A stretch of 64,000 nucleotides of DNA from Coriobacteriia bacterium. GTDB taxonomy: Bacteria; Actinomycetota; Coriobacteriia; Coriobacteriales; UMGS124. The DNA lies in NCBI GenBank assembly GCA_018368455.1, contig JAGZEG010000007.1, positions 109,198 to 173,197 of the forward strand, in the 5' to 3' direction. This document shows positions 27,050-36,220 of this stretch, in pieces. The translations under genes and the position numbers were made by a program. The notes under the pieces were generated by a model that searched no databases, was not told the origin of the DNA, and saw nothing but the letters and a program-made list of their open reading frames with translations. Position 1 is the first letter of the stretch. Every line of letters starts with the position of its first letter.

Positions 27050-27952
27050 TTAGAAGATACGCAGGCCTCGCAAGTGAGAGACGTACTGGAGGAACTGCGG
27101 GGACTTAAACGACGAGAGCGTGTCGACATAGAGAGGCACCGTCATGGGGCCGTCGGGCGTCACAAGGGAACGCAGGCAGATCCGCGGCTCGGAAGTCGTG
27201 TCGACGACGCTTTTCGCCGCGACGCACAGCACAAGAGCCTGGCGCCGAGTAACGAGGTCGACATAGTGATCAAAGCCCTCGATGGGTATGGCTTCGGGAC
27301 ACAAGCCCTGGCCTGCGAAGCTGGCGAGTACCTCTTTGGTGAAGGCGTCAAGGTCCCGCGCGTAGGCCAGAGGAAAGCGGGCAGCATCCGCAAGTGCGAC
27401 AGAGTGAGAGCCAGCGAGTTCGTGGTCGGTCGACATGACAACGCCGACGGGCACAGAGCCAACCTGCAGGCAATCAAGCACGGGCTGGTCGCGCTTGCCC
27501 AGCGAGATAACACCGTCGATCTCGCCCGTGCCCAGCATGCGCATGACATCAGCGTCGATAGAGGGGATGAGCTCCGTCTTCATACCGAGGCGGCTCCCCA
27601 GCCCCGCGGCGATGCCGGCACAGATCTTGCCGTAGTCGCGAAACAGCGGCGTGAGCAGACCGAGGCGCAGGCTAGGTCCGCGATGGGACGCCGTGTAGCT
27701 GCGCGAGAAGTTCTCGAGCCCGTCGAAGCGCCCCAGTGCCTCGACCGCCTGCTCGTAGAAGGCAAGGCCAAACTCCGTCGGGGTGACGCCGCCGCGGGCG
27801 CCGCGCGAGAACAGCTCGTTGCCCAGCTGCGTTTCCAGACCGATGATGGCCTTGGAGACGGCCTGCACCGTCACGCTCTGCTGCTTGGCAACGCGAGAGA
27901 AGCTTCCCAGCTCGACGGCGCTCACGAAGAACCTGATCTGCCCAATATTCAT
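27050..27952 (-). CDS. LysR-family transcriptional regulator
   Basis: 300 residues. The N-terminal winged helix-turn-helix is clear: MNIGQIRFFVSAVELGSFSR, AKQQSVTVQAVSKAI, LETQLGNELFSRGARG. A substrate-binding domain occupies about residues 90-295. The start at 27952 is chosen because the domain starts there, although the GGAGG lies about 13 bases away. LysR proteins bind DNA as tetramers and respond to a small ligand. Candidate targets are the downstream binding-protein gene and the divergent lipoprotein gene. Confidence 0.88.
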   Translation of the reverse strand: MNIGQIRFFVSAVELGSFSRVAKQQSVTVQAVSKAIIGLETQLGNELFSRGARGGVTPTEFGLAFYEQAVEALGRFDGLENFSRSYTASHRGPSLRLGLLTPLFRDYGKICAGIAAGLGSRLGMKTELIPSIDADVMRMLGTGEIDGVISLGKRDQPVLDCLQVGSVPVGVVMSTDHELAGSHSVALADAARFPLAYARDLDAFTKEVLASFAGQGLCPEAIPIEGFDHYVDLVTRRQALVLCVAAKSVVDTTSEPRICLRSLVTPDGPMTVPLYVDTLSSFKSPQFLQYVSHLRGLRIF

Positions 27953-28078
27953 AAGCGCCCGCCGCCTCCCACATCCCCGGCCACCACGTACCTCCCAGCA
28001 TGTCAACACAGTGGCCGAGCATGCATATGTCTTGGATTGTACGGAATGATTCGCATGCGCGACGTAAATCAGACAAGG

Positions 28079-28093
28079 TCAACCCGGGGTTGA
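28079..28093. promoter_or_regulatory. Palindrome in the LysR/lipoprotein divergent region
   Basis: TCAACCC and GGGTTGA form perfect 7-base arms around a single G. The site lies 127 bases upstream of the LysR gene and 152 bases upstream of the lipoprotein gene. It could be a LysR box, which is inference. Confidence 0.4.
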
Positions 28094-28244
28094 GCTGACA
28101 TCACGGACAGGCCACGGCCTCCGCCAAGGAGAGCAACGCACGGGCCGCACACCATGCGCCATATCTTCACAGCGCTGCGAGAGAATGCGCACCCTGGTGC
28201 AACATCGCGCATCCGTCCGCCAACCACCGTCAACGAGGTCTTCC

Positions 28245-29378
28245 GTGAGCGACACGCCGCCCCCCTCACACAACGTCGACGCGTCCGCCTCCCCGCAGAG
28301 ACACCGAGCCGTCCCGCGCTGGCTCACGCACGTCGTCGCGCCGCTGCTCTGCGCCGCGACCGCAGGCTCGCTCACGCTGTTCGGCGGCGTAACGGCGCTC
28401 GCAAGCTGCGGCATAGGCGACCCGCTGTCGGCAAGCCTGCGGGGAGACGCCTCGCAGGGCGCCTCGGCCTGGGGCGACGCCGCCGGCACCGTCGTGCGCG
28501 AGGGCGGCTCAGACACGTCGGTGCTCGACCTGTCGGGCGTCTCGTCGCTGCGGCTCTCCTACGCCGTGCGTGACGCCCTCGAGCCGCTCGCTCAGCAGTG
28601 GGGCGACCAGCTGAGCGTGAGCTTTGTCGCGCTGAACGCCGACACGGCCTCCGGGCTCGTCGACGGCAACGAGGCGCTGCCCACCGGCTCCGTCAGCCTC
28701 AACGGTGACGTGGCGATCCCTTCAGCGAGCATGATCAAGCTCGCGATCCTCGCGTGCCTACTCGACGAGTCGGCGCAGGGGCACGTCGACCTGGACACGA
28801 CGCTCGAGCTCACGCCCGATGACGTCGTCGGGGGAAGCGGCACGCTACAGCATGCGGAGCCCGGCACGACGTATACGCTCGAAGAGCTCGCCTACCGCAT
28901 GATCGCCGAGAGCGACAACGTGGCGACGAACATGATCATCGGCGTGCTCGGCAAGGACGCTATCAACGCCGAGGCCGCCCGCCTCGGGCTCTCGCATACA
29001 GAGCTGCACCACACGATGATGGACACGACCGGCACGGATCCCGAGAACAACTGCACGTCAGCCGATGACGTAGCCCGCATACTCGCCATGGTCGCAACCG
29101 GCCTGCTCGTCAACGCCGACAGCAGCGCGCTCGCCCAGGACTTTCTCGAAGCGCAGACCGTCGACATGGGGCTGGACGCCGGCGTGCCTGACGGCGTGGT
29201 CGTCGCGCACAAGACCGGCACGATCGAAGGTGCCATCCATGACGGAGGCATCGTGTACGCGTCCGGGCAAACGTACGTGCTCTCCATCATGACGCAGGGG
29301 CTGGACTACGCCGAGGCAACCAGCCTCATCGAGCACGTATCGAGTACCGTGTACGCTGCCGTCGAGGATATGGCATAG
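28245..29378 (+). CDS. Beta-lactamase-fold serine hydrolase, probable lipoprotein
   Basis: 377 residues from a GTG start with GAGG seven bases upstream; an ATG at 28185 in frame is less well supported. A hydrophobic signal ends in the lipobox LASC (Cys55). The class A beta-lactamase/penicillin-binding motifs are present: SMIK (Ser162, Lys165), SDN (223-225) and KTG (323-325). In the omega-loop position the sequence reads HHTMMDTTGTDPENN, so the Glu166/Asn170 pair needed for class A hydrolysis appears to be absent. It is therefore more likely a cell-wall-linked serine hydrolase or penicillin-binding protein relative than a working beta-lactamase. Confidence 0.8.
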   Translation: MSDTPPPSHNVDASASPQRHRAVPRWLTHVVAPLLCAATAGSLTLFGGVTALASCGIGDPLSASLRGDASQGASAWGDAAGTVVREGGSDTSVLDLSGVSSLRLSYAVRDALEPLAQQWGDQLSVSFVALNADTASGLVDGNEALPTGSVSLNGDVAIPSASMIKLAILACLLDESAQGHVDLDTTLELTPDDVVGGSGTLQHAEPGTTYTLEELAYRMIAESDNVATNMIIGVLGKDAINAEAARLGLSHTELHHTMMDTTGTDPENNCTSADDVARILAMVATGLLVNADSSALAQDFLEAQTVDMGLDAGVPDGVVVAHKTGTIEGAIHDGGIVYASGQTYVLSIMTQGLDYAEATSLIEHVSSTVYAAVEDMA

Positions 29379-29455
29379 GTTTTCTGCAATACTAGTGCCC
29401 ATAGGGTATTTCTCAACGAGCAAAGGCACGCACGACATCAGGGAGAGATGCCGAT

Positions 29456-31090
29456 ATGTGCAGCGACCAAGAGAACGCGCAGGCCACAGGCATCATACGC
29501 GAGTACGGCCTGCGGCGCTGGATATGGCTGTTCTCGGGCGGCGTGGGGCTCGCCATGTTGCTCACAGCCGTGCCGCTATTCCTGGCGCCCCTGAGAGCCG
29601 GCTTGGCCAACAACCTGTTCCCCCAGCACTATGTCACGTTTGCGTACTTCGTGGCCTACGCGCTCACGATGGGAGTTTATCTGTTCGGCATCCATCGAGG
29701 CCGCGTACCCCGCGCGCTCACGTTCGGGCCGGTACAGGCGCTCGTCGGCACGCTCGGCTGTGCCCTGCTCGTCGCAGGGCGCATCGTGCTCAACACCATC
29801 CACGACACATGGGTCGCAGCAGGCCAGCCTGCGGGGCAGCTCATCGTACCCGACTGGGTCGACCCCCTGCGCTGGGCCGGGGCGGCGCTGTCGGCCTTTG
29901 TCGCCGCCTGCGCGCTGTTGAGCTCCTACCGCCTGCTGCGCCGACTCGAGCCCGAGCGCGCCACAATTGCCTGCGTGGGGTCGTTTACCGTGCTTGCCGT
30001 GCTCACAACCATCAGCGCCCACACAACGGGCCCTGTCTCACCGGTTCTCTACGCCTTCGTGCCCGCGCTTGCCTATGTCCTGCTGCGCGCCGCAGACGCC
30101 AACGTGCCCTACAGCGACCTCTCGACCATCGCGGGAGCAACGCCGCACGTCCGCTCCGGCATCCCCACACGTGCCGACACCCTGCGCTACTGCGCCCTGT
30201 TCGGCACGCTCTTCCTGCTCGGCCTGTGGGCGCTTGAGTTCTCTGGCTCTCACAAGGCCGGCGACAACGGCTATCTGATGGTGCCCGTCTTTGCCCCGCT
30301 GGCGCTGACAGCGTTCGCGATCGGCTGCTGGCTCACCCTGGGCCGTCGCCATGCCGTGAGCTACGCGCTGCTCTGCCGCATCTCGCTGCCGGTGCTCGGA
30401 CTGTGCACGTTGCTGATCTACCTGCCGAGCGGCGCCGGCCCCACGCGTTACTTCGAGACACTTGCCTCCGCCCTCGCGCTTGCCGCGCTGCTTCTGAGCG
30501 ACATGACCGCCTGGTGCGTCGACTTGGCCCGTATGCGCGGGGCTGGCCTGGCGTCGGAGCGGCTGTTCGTGCTGCAACGCGTTACGCTATGCGGGGCGCT
30601 GCTGGCAGCCGACATCGTGTACGGGATGAACTTCGACCTCTACGTCAAGCTCAAGATCGGCATCGGTCTGCTTGCCATCGCCCTGTGCGTCGTGACGTTC
30701 TGCTTCTCGCGACCCGGGTATCTCGCCCAACAGGCGACCCTTGACGATCTCGACCTCTCGGCGGGTGTGCCCATACGGGCGAGCCTCAGCGACGTCGCAG
30801 GTACCCCAAGGACGACAAGCTCGCAGGTTCTCGAGAGCGGTACGAGCGATCCGGTGAGCCCAGAGACGCCCTCGAGCAGCGCGCCCTCCTGGGCCGACGC
30901 TATCGCGACGCACGGCCTGACGGCGCGCGAGTCCGAGGTGTTCTCGCTGCTGATGGAAGGCCTCGACGCACAGGGCATAGCGACAAAGCTCGGCATCTCG
31001 CGCACGACGGTCAACACGCACACCCAGCACATCTACGCCAAGTTCGACGTCCACTCCTACAAGGAGCTCTCACGCGCCGTTCGGCAATAG
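29456..31090 (+). CDS. Membrane-embedded LuxR-family transcriptional regulator
   Basis: 544 residues. About twelve hydrophobic segments fill residues 20-425, followed by a Ser/Thr-rich linker. The C-terminal LuxR helix-turn-helix has GLTARESEVFSLLMEGLDAQ then GISRTTVNTHTQHIYAKFD. It has the same architecture as the regulator at 3976. It runs convergent with the FMN-binding and flavoprotein genes, which are its likely targets by analogy with the first pair. The sensed ligand is unknown. Confidence 0.85.
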   Translation: MCSDQENAQATGIIREYGLRRWIWLFSGGVGLAMLLTAVPLFLAPLRAGLANNLFPQHYVTFAYFVAYALTMGVYLFGIHRGRVPRALTFGPVQALVGTLGCALLVAGRIVLNTIHDTWVAAGQPAGQLIVPDWVDPLRWAGAALSAFVAACALLSSYRLLRRLEPERATIACVGSFTVLAVLTTISAHTTGPVSPVLYAFVPALAYVLLRAADANVPYSDLSTIAGATPHVRSGIPTRADTLRYCALFGTLFLLGLWALEFSGSHKAGDNGYLMVPVFAPLALTAFAIGCWLTLGRRHAVSYALLCRISLPVLGLCTLLIYLPSGAGPTRYFETLASALALAALLLSDMTAWCVDLARMRGAGLASERLFVLQRVTLCGALLAADIVYGMNFDLYVKLKIGIGLLAIALCVVTFCFSRPGYLAQQATLDDLDLSAGVPIRASLSDVAGTPRTTSSQVLESGTSDPVSPETPSSSAPSWADAIATHGLTARESEVFSLLMEGLDAQGIATKLGISRTTVNTHTQHIYAKFDVHSYKELSRAVRQ

Positions 31091-31110
31091 GGTCGCCGGG
31101 AAACAACGGT

Positions 31111-31144
31111 GGGGCGGGGACCATTGCGCTTCGGCCCCCGCCCC
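31111..31144. terminator. Bidirectional terminator between convergent genes
   Basis: GGGGCGGGG (31111-31119) pairs with CCCCGCCCC (31136-31144) over a 16-base loop. It lies between the LuxR stop (31090) and the FMN-binding gene stop (31157). T-tracts are poor. Confidence 0.6.
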
Positions 31145-31156
31145 GCACCGCCTTAC

Positions 31157-31831
31157 TTACTTCTTATCCTTCGCGCTGCTCGCGGCGCCCGCGCTCGCAG
31201 CCTTGGCAGAAGCTTCCTTCTCGGCCTTCGCCTTGGCCTTGGCCTCCTGCTCGGCCTCGTACTTGACCAGAGCCGTCGCACCCGACGCCTGCGTGCGGAT
31301 GTCGTTGATCGCCTCGTTGAACGCGTTGCTCGTCACCGTCGCGCCAGAGATGACGTCGACGTCGCCATCAAGCGTTCCACGATCAAGCAGGCTCTGCATC
31401 ATCGCAGGTCCAGCCACGGCACCAATGCCGCCGGTCTCTGCAGACCAGACAACCTTGCCGTCCACGGGAAGTCCGTTGGCAATCGTCACCTTCACCTTGA
31501 CATACGGGCCGATGCCGCGGCCCACGCCAAAGTAGGTCCCGTCGTTGTAGCCCGCCTGAGCCTCGGCGAAAATCTGCGCGCTCGCATCGAGCAGAGCCTG
31601 GGTGGAGTACGTGGCGCCGGAGATGGTGCTCACGCCCTCGATGTCACCGCCCGACTTGAGAATCTGCTGCGCGAGTATCGTGTTGGCGTCGCCGCCGATG
31701 CACGTCGTCTCCGCCGACCAGGTGACCTTGAAGTCGCTCAGCTGCCCGCCGTCGATCGTCGCCTGCGCCTGGACGTAGGGGCCGATGCCGCGGCCGCGCC
31801 CGATATACAGACCGTCAATATAGTTCGCCAT
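31157..31831 (-). CDS. Double FMN-binding-domain protein, electron-transfer partner of a flavoprotein
   Basis: 224 residues with two repeated FMN_bind domains (about 1-90 and 93-180). Each has the run RGRGIGPYV or VGRGIGPYV, a WSAET motif and a flavinylation-type sequence (STISGATYST and DVISGATVTS). The C-terminal 40 residues are a Lys/Ala/Glu tail. Such domains usually receive covalent FMN from ApbE outside the membrane, yet no signal peptide is present. It might leave the cell together with the Tat-signal flavoprotein encoded 41 bases upstream. GAGGAGG precedes the ATG. Confidence 0.85.
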   Translation of the reverse strand: MANYIDGLYIGRGRGIGPYVQAQATIDGGQLSDFKVTWSAETTCIGGDANTILAQQILKSGGDIEGVSTISGATYSTQALLDASAQIFAEAQAGYNDGTYFGVGRGIGPYVKVKVTIANGLPVDGKVVWSAETGGIGAVAGPAMMQSLLDRGTLDGDVDVISGATVTSNAFNEAINDIRTQASGATALVKYEAEQEAKAKAKAEKEASAKAASAGAASSAKDKK

Positions 31832-31872
31832 GTCGCTACCTCCTCACTGTTATCTCTTGTCGGCGTTCGCGG

Positions 31873-33513
31873 CTAGGCTTGCGGGTCGAGCTTGGCAGCG
31901 TCGATGACAGCGTAGCGGCCGGTCGTCAGGGCCTCGCAGATATTGCCCTGGATGTAAATCGTGTCGCTGATGGAGCCGAACTCGCCGCAGTTGTAGAGGC
32001 GCGGGATGACGTTGCCGTCAACGTCAACCGTGCGGCCCCAACCATCGTGCTGCGGGCCGCCCTGCGTGTTGAGCGCGCCGGGCGTCAGCTCGATGGCGTA
32101 GAACGGCGCCGTCTCGATCTTGCCGAGGCTAAAGGAGCGGTTGAAGCTGGAGTCGAACTGGTCCTTGTCCCCGTCGCAGTAGGCGTTCCACGCCTTGACC
32201 GTCGCCGCAAGGCCAGCCGGGTCAATCGTGACCGCCGTGCCATCGGTCCTCGTGCCCGCAGCAACGGCAGCAAGGTCCTCGATCGTGTCGCCCTTGAACA
32301 TGAAGCCCTGGTCGAGCAGCTCCTGGTTCGTGAAGTGGGGGATGGCGCTCTGCGTCTCGGCGTAGCTCTCGAAGAAGCCGTGGAGCACGGAGCCCTGGAA
32401 CAGGCTCACGTTGTCAAAGAACGTCTGGTCGAAGACGATCCAGTAAGGCATGTTCGTGTACTTGGAAGCCTTGCGGTCCCACTCGAGCCACACCTTGTTG
32501 CTCATATCGTGCGTGACCTGGTGCTCCTCGGAGATGAAGCGCTTGCCCGCCTCGTTGACCCAGATGTACTCGCCGTGCGTGTCATCGGGGTAGCAGGGCA
32601 GCGGCGCGCCGACGCCGTACGCGTCGGACAGCAGGCGCAGGTCGGGCGTCGACCACTCGAAGCCGGGGAAGTGCCACATGGCAGCGCCGTGCTTCTGGCA
32701 GATGGTGATGCCGTCGCCCGTGTTGTACGGCGTGCCGTTCGGGCGCACCCAGATGCCGGGGTGGTTGTACGTGGCCTGCAGGTAGGCGTTGCCCTCATAG
32801 CCACCCATGCACAGGATGACGGCCTTGTTGGCCTTGATGTAGTGCTTCTCGGAGCCGTCGCCGTCCGTGGCGGTGTACTCGACGCCGAGGATCTCCTTCG
32901 TCTGGGGATCCTGGATGAGGTCGGTCAGTCGGGAGTTCAGACGGATGTCGGCGCCCTTCTCCTTCGCCATCTTCGACATGGCGCGGAACAGGATCTGGCC
33001 CGAGCCGGGCTTGCCGTTCTCGTCCTTGTAGATGTACGTCGTGGCGTTGTTCTTCTCGAACTCAAAGAACGAGAGGCCCAGGTCGTTCGTCATCCAGTCG
33101 AGCATGTGTGACTCGTTGTCAACGAGGTCGTCAACGATGGAGGGATCAGGCAGGCAGTTGAACGAGAGCGTCTTGATCTTGTTCTTGAACGCCTCCCAGT
33201 CGTCGTCCTTCACCTTGAAGGCATCGTGCAGCATGCCGGAGGCCGAGCCGAAGTTGCCGCCGTCCTCGATGGGGCTCTTCTCGAGCGTGATAGCGGGGAC
33301 GCCCTGCTCGGCAGCTGTGAGGGCAGCCGAGACGCCAGCGGCGCCGTAGCCGACGATGACGACGTCCGTCTCCTCGTCCCAGGCCTCGGGCAGCCACCAG
33401 GCGCTCTGGGCGGCCTCGTCGGCCTTGGCCATGGCAGCGCCGGCAACGGCGGCAACGCTGGCCGCAGCAGCGGCACCGGCGACGAAGTTCCTCCTGCTGA
33501 TCTCTGACTCCAT
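31873..33513 (-). CDS. Tat-exported FAD-dependent reductase (fumarate-reductase-like flavoprotein)
   Basis: 546 residues. The start at 33513 gives MESEISRRNFVAGAAAAAS, a textbook twin-arginine signal, and AAAGGA lies just upstream. The FAD-binding motif DVVIVGYGAAGVSAALTAA follows, and the C-terminus has the family's GGPQHDGWGRTVD and NCGEFGSISDTIYIQG. No FMN_bind domain is fused; the separate double FMN-binding protein encoded next may supply electrons. Relatives reduce fumarate or other unsaturated carboxylates as terminal acceptors; the substrate is unknown. Confidence 0.88.
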   Translation of the reverse strand: MESEISRRNFVAGAAAAASVAAVAGAAMAKADEAAQSAWWLPEAWDEETDVVIVGYGAAGVSAALTAAEQGVPAITLEKSPIEDGGNFGSASGMLHDAFKVKDDDWEAFKNKIKTLSFNCLPDPSIVDDLVDNESHMLDWMTNDLGLSFFEFEKNNATTYIYKDENGKPGSGQILFRAMSKMAKEKGADIRLNSRLTDLIQDPQTKEILGVEYTATDGDGSEKHYIKANKAVILCMGGYEGNAYLQATYNHPGIWVRPNGTPYNTGDGITICQKHGAAMWHFPGFEWSTPDLRLLSDAYGVGAPLPCYPDDTHGEYIWVNEAGKRFISEEHQVTHDMSNKVWLEWDRKASKYTNMPYWIVFDQTFFDNVSLFQGSVLHGFFESYAETQSAIPHFTNQELLDQGFMFKGDTIEDLAAVAAGTRTDGTAVTIDPAGLAATVKAWNAYCDGDKDQFDSSFNRSFSLGKIETAPFYAIELTPGALNTQGGPQHDGWGRTVDVDGNVIPRLYNCGEFGSISDTIYIQGNICEALTTGRYAVIDAAKLDPQA

Positions 33514-33651
33514 GGACGCGCTTCCTTTCGGGTAGGGCGCGTCTCGCATCCAAGCGGGACGCGCCGTTTTCGAACGACAGCTCCGCACACTACCCGGCAG
33601 CGTCAAAAAGCGCGTCCTCAGAAGTGATGATGCCGGCTCACTCGGCACGAA

Positions 33652-33685
33652 AACGCCGCCTCATTATTTGTAATGAGGCGGCGTT
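33652..33685 (-). terminator. Strong hairpin, terminator of the TPR gene
   Basis: A perfect 15-bp stem (AACGCCGCCTCATTA with TAATGAGGCGGCGTT) carries a TTTG loop. It lies 110 bases after the stop of the TPR-protein gene and is followed on the minus strand by TTCGTGCC. Confidence 0.65.
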
Positions 33686-33795
33686 GATGAGGCCATTTAC
33701 CTGCGGATATAAGATTCTCTGGCAACGTGCGGCTCCGGAGTGGCGCCCCGTGCGCACAAAACGGAGACACAGGCGTACGGCCTCGAGAAGTGTGC

Positions 33796-34809
33796 CTAGT
33801 CCTCCTTCTCCTCGAGCGGCAGATCGAGGATGCCGCTCTTGTGACACAGGATGGAGTAGCGGTCTCGGATGTTCGAGCGGTACTTCTCGTTCGTAACGCG
33901 TCCGTAGGCGCAACGGTACGTCATGAGGGCCTCGCGCACCTTCTCGGGGTTACCGTACCCGTCGCGCTCGCGGGCGTCACAGATGATGGCGTCGAGCGCC
34001 AGCGCCTGCCGGTAGACGAAGTACCCCACGCTCGCCGCAGGCTGGCTGCGCGCCGTGTTGCGGATGCCACGCTGCGCCACCTTGATGATGAGGTCATAGT
34101 CCGTGCTGTCGCCCAGGATCTGCATGAGCATCGTCAGACAGCACTGAGCTGCGACAAGGCTGCCATACGTCCCGTCTGGCCCCTGCACGTCCTCGAAGAT
34201 GGCGCGCTGTAGCACGCGGCGCGCCTCCGTTACACGCCCGGCGTACAGGTGCAGCTCGGCCTCGAGGTTGTAGCCGCGCTCGTCGATGGGCAGGTACTTC
34301 TGGTACGCCAGCGCCATGTCCATGGCCTTGCCCACGATATCGTCGATCTGGTCGCGCGGACAGGCCGTGACATAGGCCTGGTAGAAGCGCGTCGTGTCGA
34401 AGAACGGGTAGTGGTGGTTCCAGTAGCGCTTCGGCGTCTGCTCGAGGCGCTCGATGAGCCGCAGACCCTCGTCAAAGCGACCGCACTCGCCCGCGGCGTC
34501 GATGGCGCGAGCGAGCAGGTCAACGTCGCCGGGATACAGCTCGAGCGCGCGCTTGCACACCGCGAGTTCCGTCACGTAGTCGCCCGCGTCGTCATACGCC
34601 ATCGCGAAGTTGAAGAAGTCCGGCGCAGACCCGACGACCTCGCCGGCCGAGCCAAGCACCGCGGCGGCGACGCGGCGATAGTAGGCGCCGCCGCCCAGCT
34701 CGCCGCGCGGGCCGCGCAGGGCGGAGTTGGCCTCGTCCACGGACATGAAGCACAGCTCCTCAGAGCGCGGGCCGTTCGGGAGCGCATCGAGATAGTCGCT
34801 CATATTCAT
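33796..34809 (-). CDS. Soluble TPR-like helical-repeat protein
   Basis: 337 residues. Alternating helices of TPR spacing run through most of the protein, for example ELAVCKRALELYPGDVDLLARAID and AELHLYAGRVTEARRVLQRAIF. No signal or membrane segment is seen, and no enzymatic motif. An in-frame ATG six bases downstream (34803) is an alternative start. It lies 65 bases after the 34875 gene on the same strand, and both are divergent from the YbjN-like/AAA+ genes, so a joint module is likely. Confidence 0.7.
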   Translation of the reverse strand: MNMSDYLDALPNGPRSEELCFMSVDEANSALRGPRGELGGGAYYRRVAAAVLGSAGEVVGSAPDFFNFAMAYDDAGDYVTELAVCKRALELYPGDVDLLARAIDAAGECGRFDEGLRLIERLEQTPKRYWNHHYPFFDTTRFYQAYVTACPRDQIDDIVGKAMDMALAYQKYLPIDERGYNLEAELHLYAGRVTEARRVLQRAIFEDVQGPDGTYGSLVAAQCCLTMLMQILGDSTDYDLIIKVAQRGIRNTARSQPAASVGYFVYRQALALDAIICDARERDGYGNPEKVREALMTYRCAYGRVTNEKYRSNIRDRYSILCHKSGILDLPLEEKED

Positions 34810-34874
34810 GAGGAGAAAATCCTTTCCGCAGTCAGAGGGCCGAGCATCCAGTATAGGGCGGCGACGTCCTCCCC

Positions 34875-36011
34875 TTACAGGTTGCCTGCCAGCAAGCCAG
34901 GCTCATCATGCAAGCGGCGCAGGACGGTAGCCGTGCCGTCGCGCCCGAGCAGGGCGAGCAACGCCAGCACGAACAGGCGGCGCGGCGGGTCGGCGGAGAA
35001 GCGCGTCGCGAGATAGCCGAACGGCTCAGCGAGATAGTCCGGCTCTGTGACACCGGTCGCGCGAGCCCCGCCGATATCGGCACGCAGGCCACGGCGCTCC
35101 TCGAGCGCGGCGACACCCGTCACAAACGCGTCGCGATCGGCCGCGCGCATCAGGCGCTCGCAACGGCGCAGCAGCTCGCGGCAGGCCATGCCACCGTCGG
35201 TACACAGGCGCAGCGCGAGCTCGTCGCGCACGGCCTGCGGCAGGGTTTCCGCCGACTCGCCGGGGTGCGCACCCCGTACGTCCGTCATGACGTCAGGCGG
35301 CAGCAGCTCGGCAAGGAGCGCTTCATCGTCCACATACGTCCGCAGCAGCACACGTCGAGGCCCGCCGCACAGCAGCTCCCGCACGTCGGCAAAAGATAGC
35401 TCCCGCGAAGCATCGGCGACGGACGACGCGGAGTCCGAACCGTGCCCCGCCTCCCCCACACCCGCCATAGCAGCCGGCATCCCATACGCCGGCGCCTCCG
35501 CGCGATCGGCATCCGCGTCGGGTTCCGCCTTCTTCTCGAGGCGCACGTTCAGCCTGTCGTCCAGACCGGGCTTGGCGTCGGCCCGGACGTTTTCGGCAGC
35601 GTCGCGCACGCCCGCGGCGCGGGAGGCGGGGCGAGCCGTGGCATAGATGACGTCGCTCAGGCGCTCGATGCACGCCTCGATGGTCGCCTCGTCCGTGTCG
35701 GCGTCGATGCCCGACACGATGGCGTCGACCTCCGGCGTGTAGGCGTCAAACGAGCGCAGCGTCTCCTTGATCGTCACGAGCGCGCCATACAGCGTCGAAT
35801 ATTCGTCCAGGGCGTAGCGCGTGACGAGGTCCTTGTAGTTAACGGCCCCAAACTGCTGGGGCCAGTTGTCGTTGCGCGCAAACACGCGCTTGGCGGTGCC
35901 CGGAGTCGCCCTCAGGTCCTCGTCGAGACCCGACCAGCGCTTCCGGCTCGCCCCAGCCAGCTCGTACAGCACGCGCATACCCGCACGGCATGTCATCTCG
36001 CACTCCGCCAT
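34875..36011 (-). CDS. Unrecognised 378-residue protein of the AAA+/TPR module
   Basis: The ATG at 36011 has GAGGGGAG upstream. The N-terminal 130 residues (GMRVLYELAGASRKRWSGLDE and ALVTIKETLRSFDAYTPEVDA) are helical. A disordered Ala/Asp/Glu/Lys linker follows (about 140-210). The C-terminal half (about 215-378) contains many Arg/Leu-rich helices (ELLRRCERLMRAADRDAF, RLFVLALLALLGRDGTATV). No family is recognised. Its position divergent from 36221 suggests a shared control region with the AAA+ genes. Confidence 0.65.
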   Translation of the reverse strand: MAECEMTCRAGMRVLYELAGASRKRWSGLDEDLRATPGTAKRVFARNDNWPQQFGAVNYKDLVTRYALDEYSTLYGALVTIKETLRSFDAYTPEVDAIVSGIDADTDEATIEACIERLSDVIYATARPASRAAGVRDAAENVRADAKPGLDDRLNVRLEKKAEPDADADRAEAPAYGMPAAMAGVGEAGHGSDSASSVADASRELSFADVRELLCGGPRRVLLRTYVDDEALLAELLPPDVMTDVRGAHPGESAETLPQAVRDELALRLCTDGGMACRELLRRCERLMRAADRDAFVTGVAALEERRGLRADIGGARATGVTEPDYLAEPFGYLATRFSADPPRRLFVLALLALLGRDGTATVLRRLHDEPGLLAGNL

Positions 36012-36220
36012 CGCCGCTCCCCTCGTCACAGACGGCCCGCTGGCAAGCACAGTACCGCATCGCGACGGCCCGCACCAGGCGTTTCATCCTCACGCGAACC
36101 GTTCGCGCACCGCACACGGCCCTCATGCGCACTCGCCAGACCGGCCGTCCGCCCGCATTGTTATGGCCACACCGAAACCCGAGTGCGACGGGTCACGACG
36201 CGCCATCGAAAGGAGCACCC

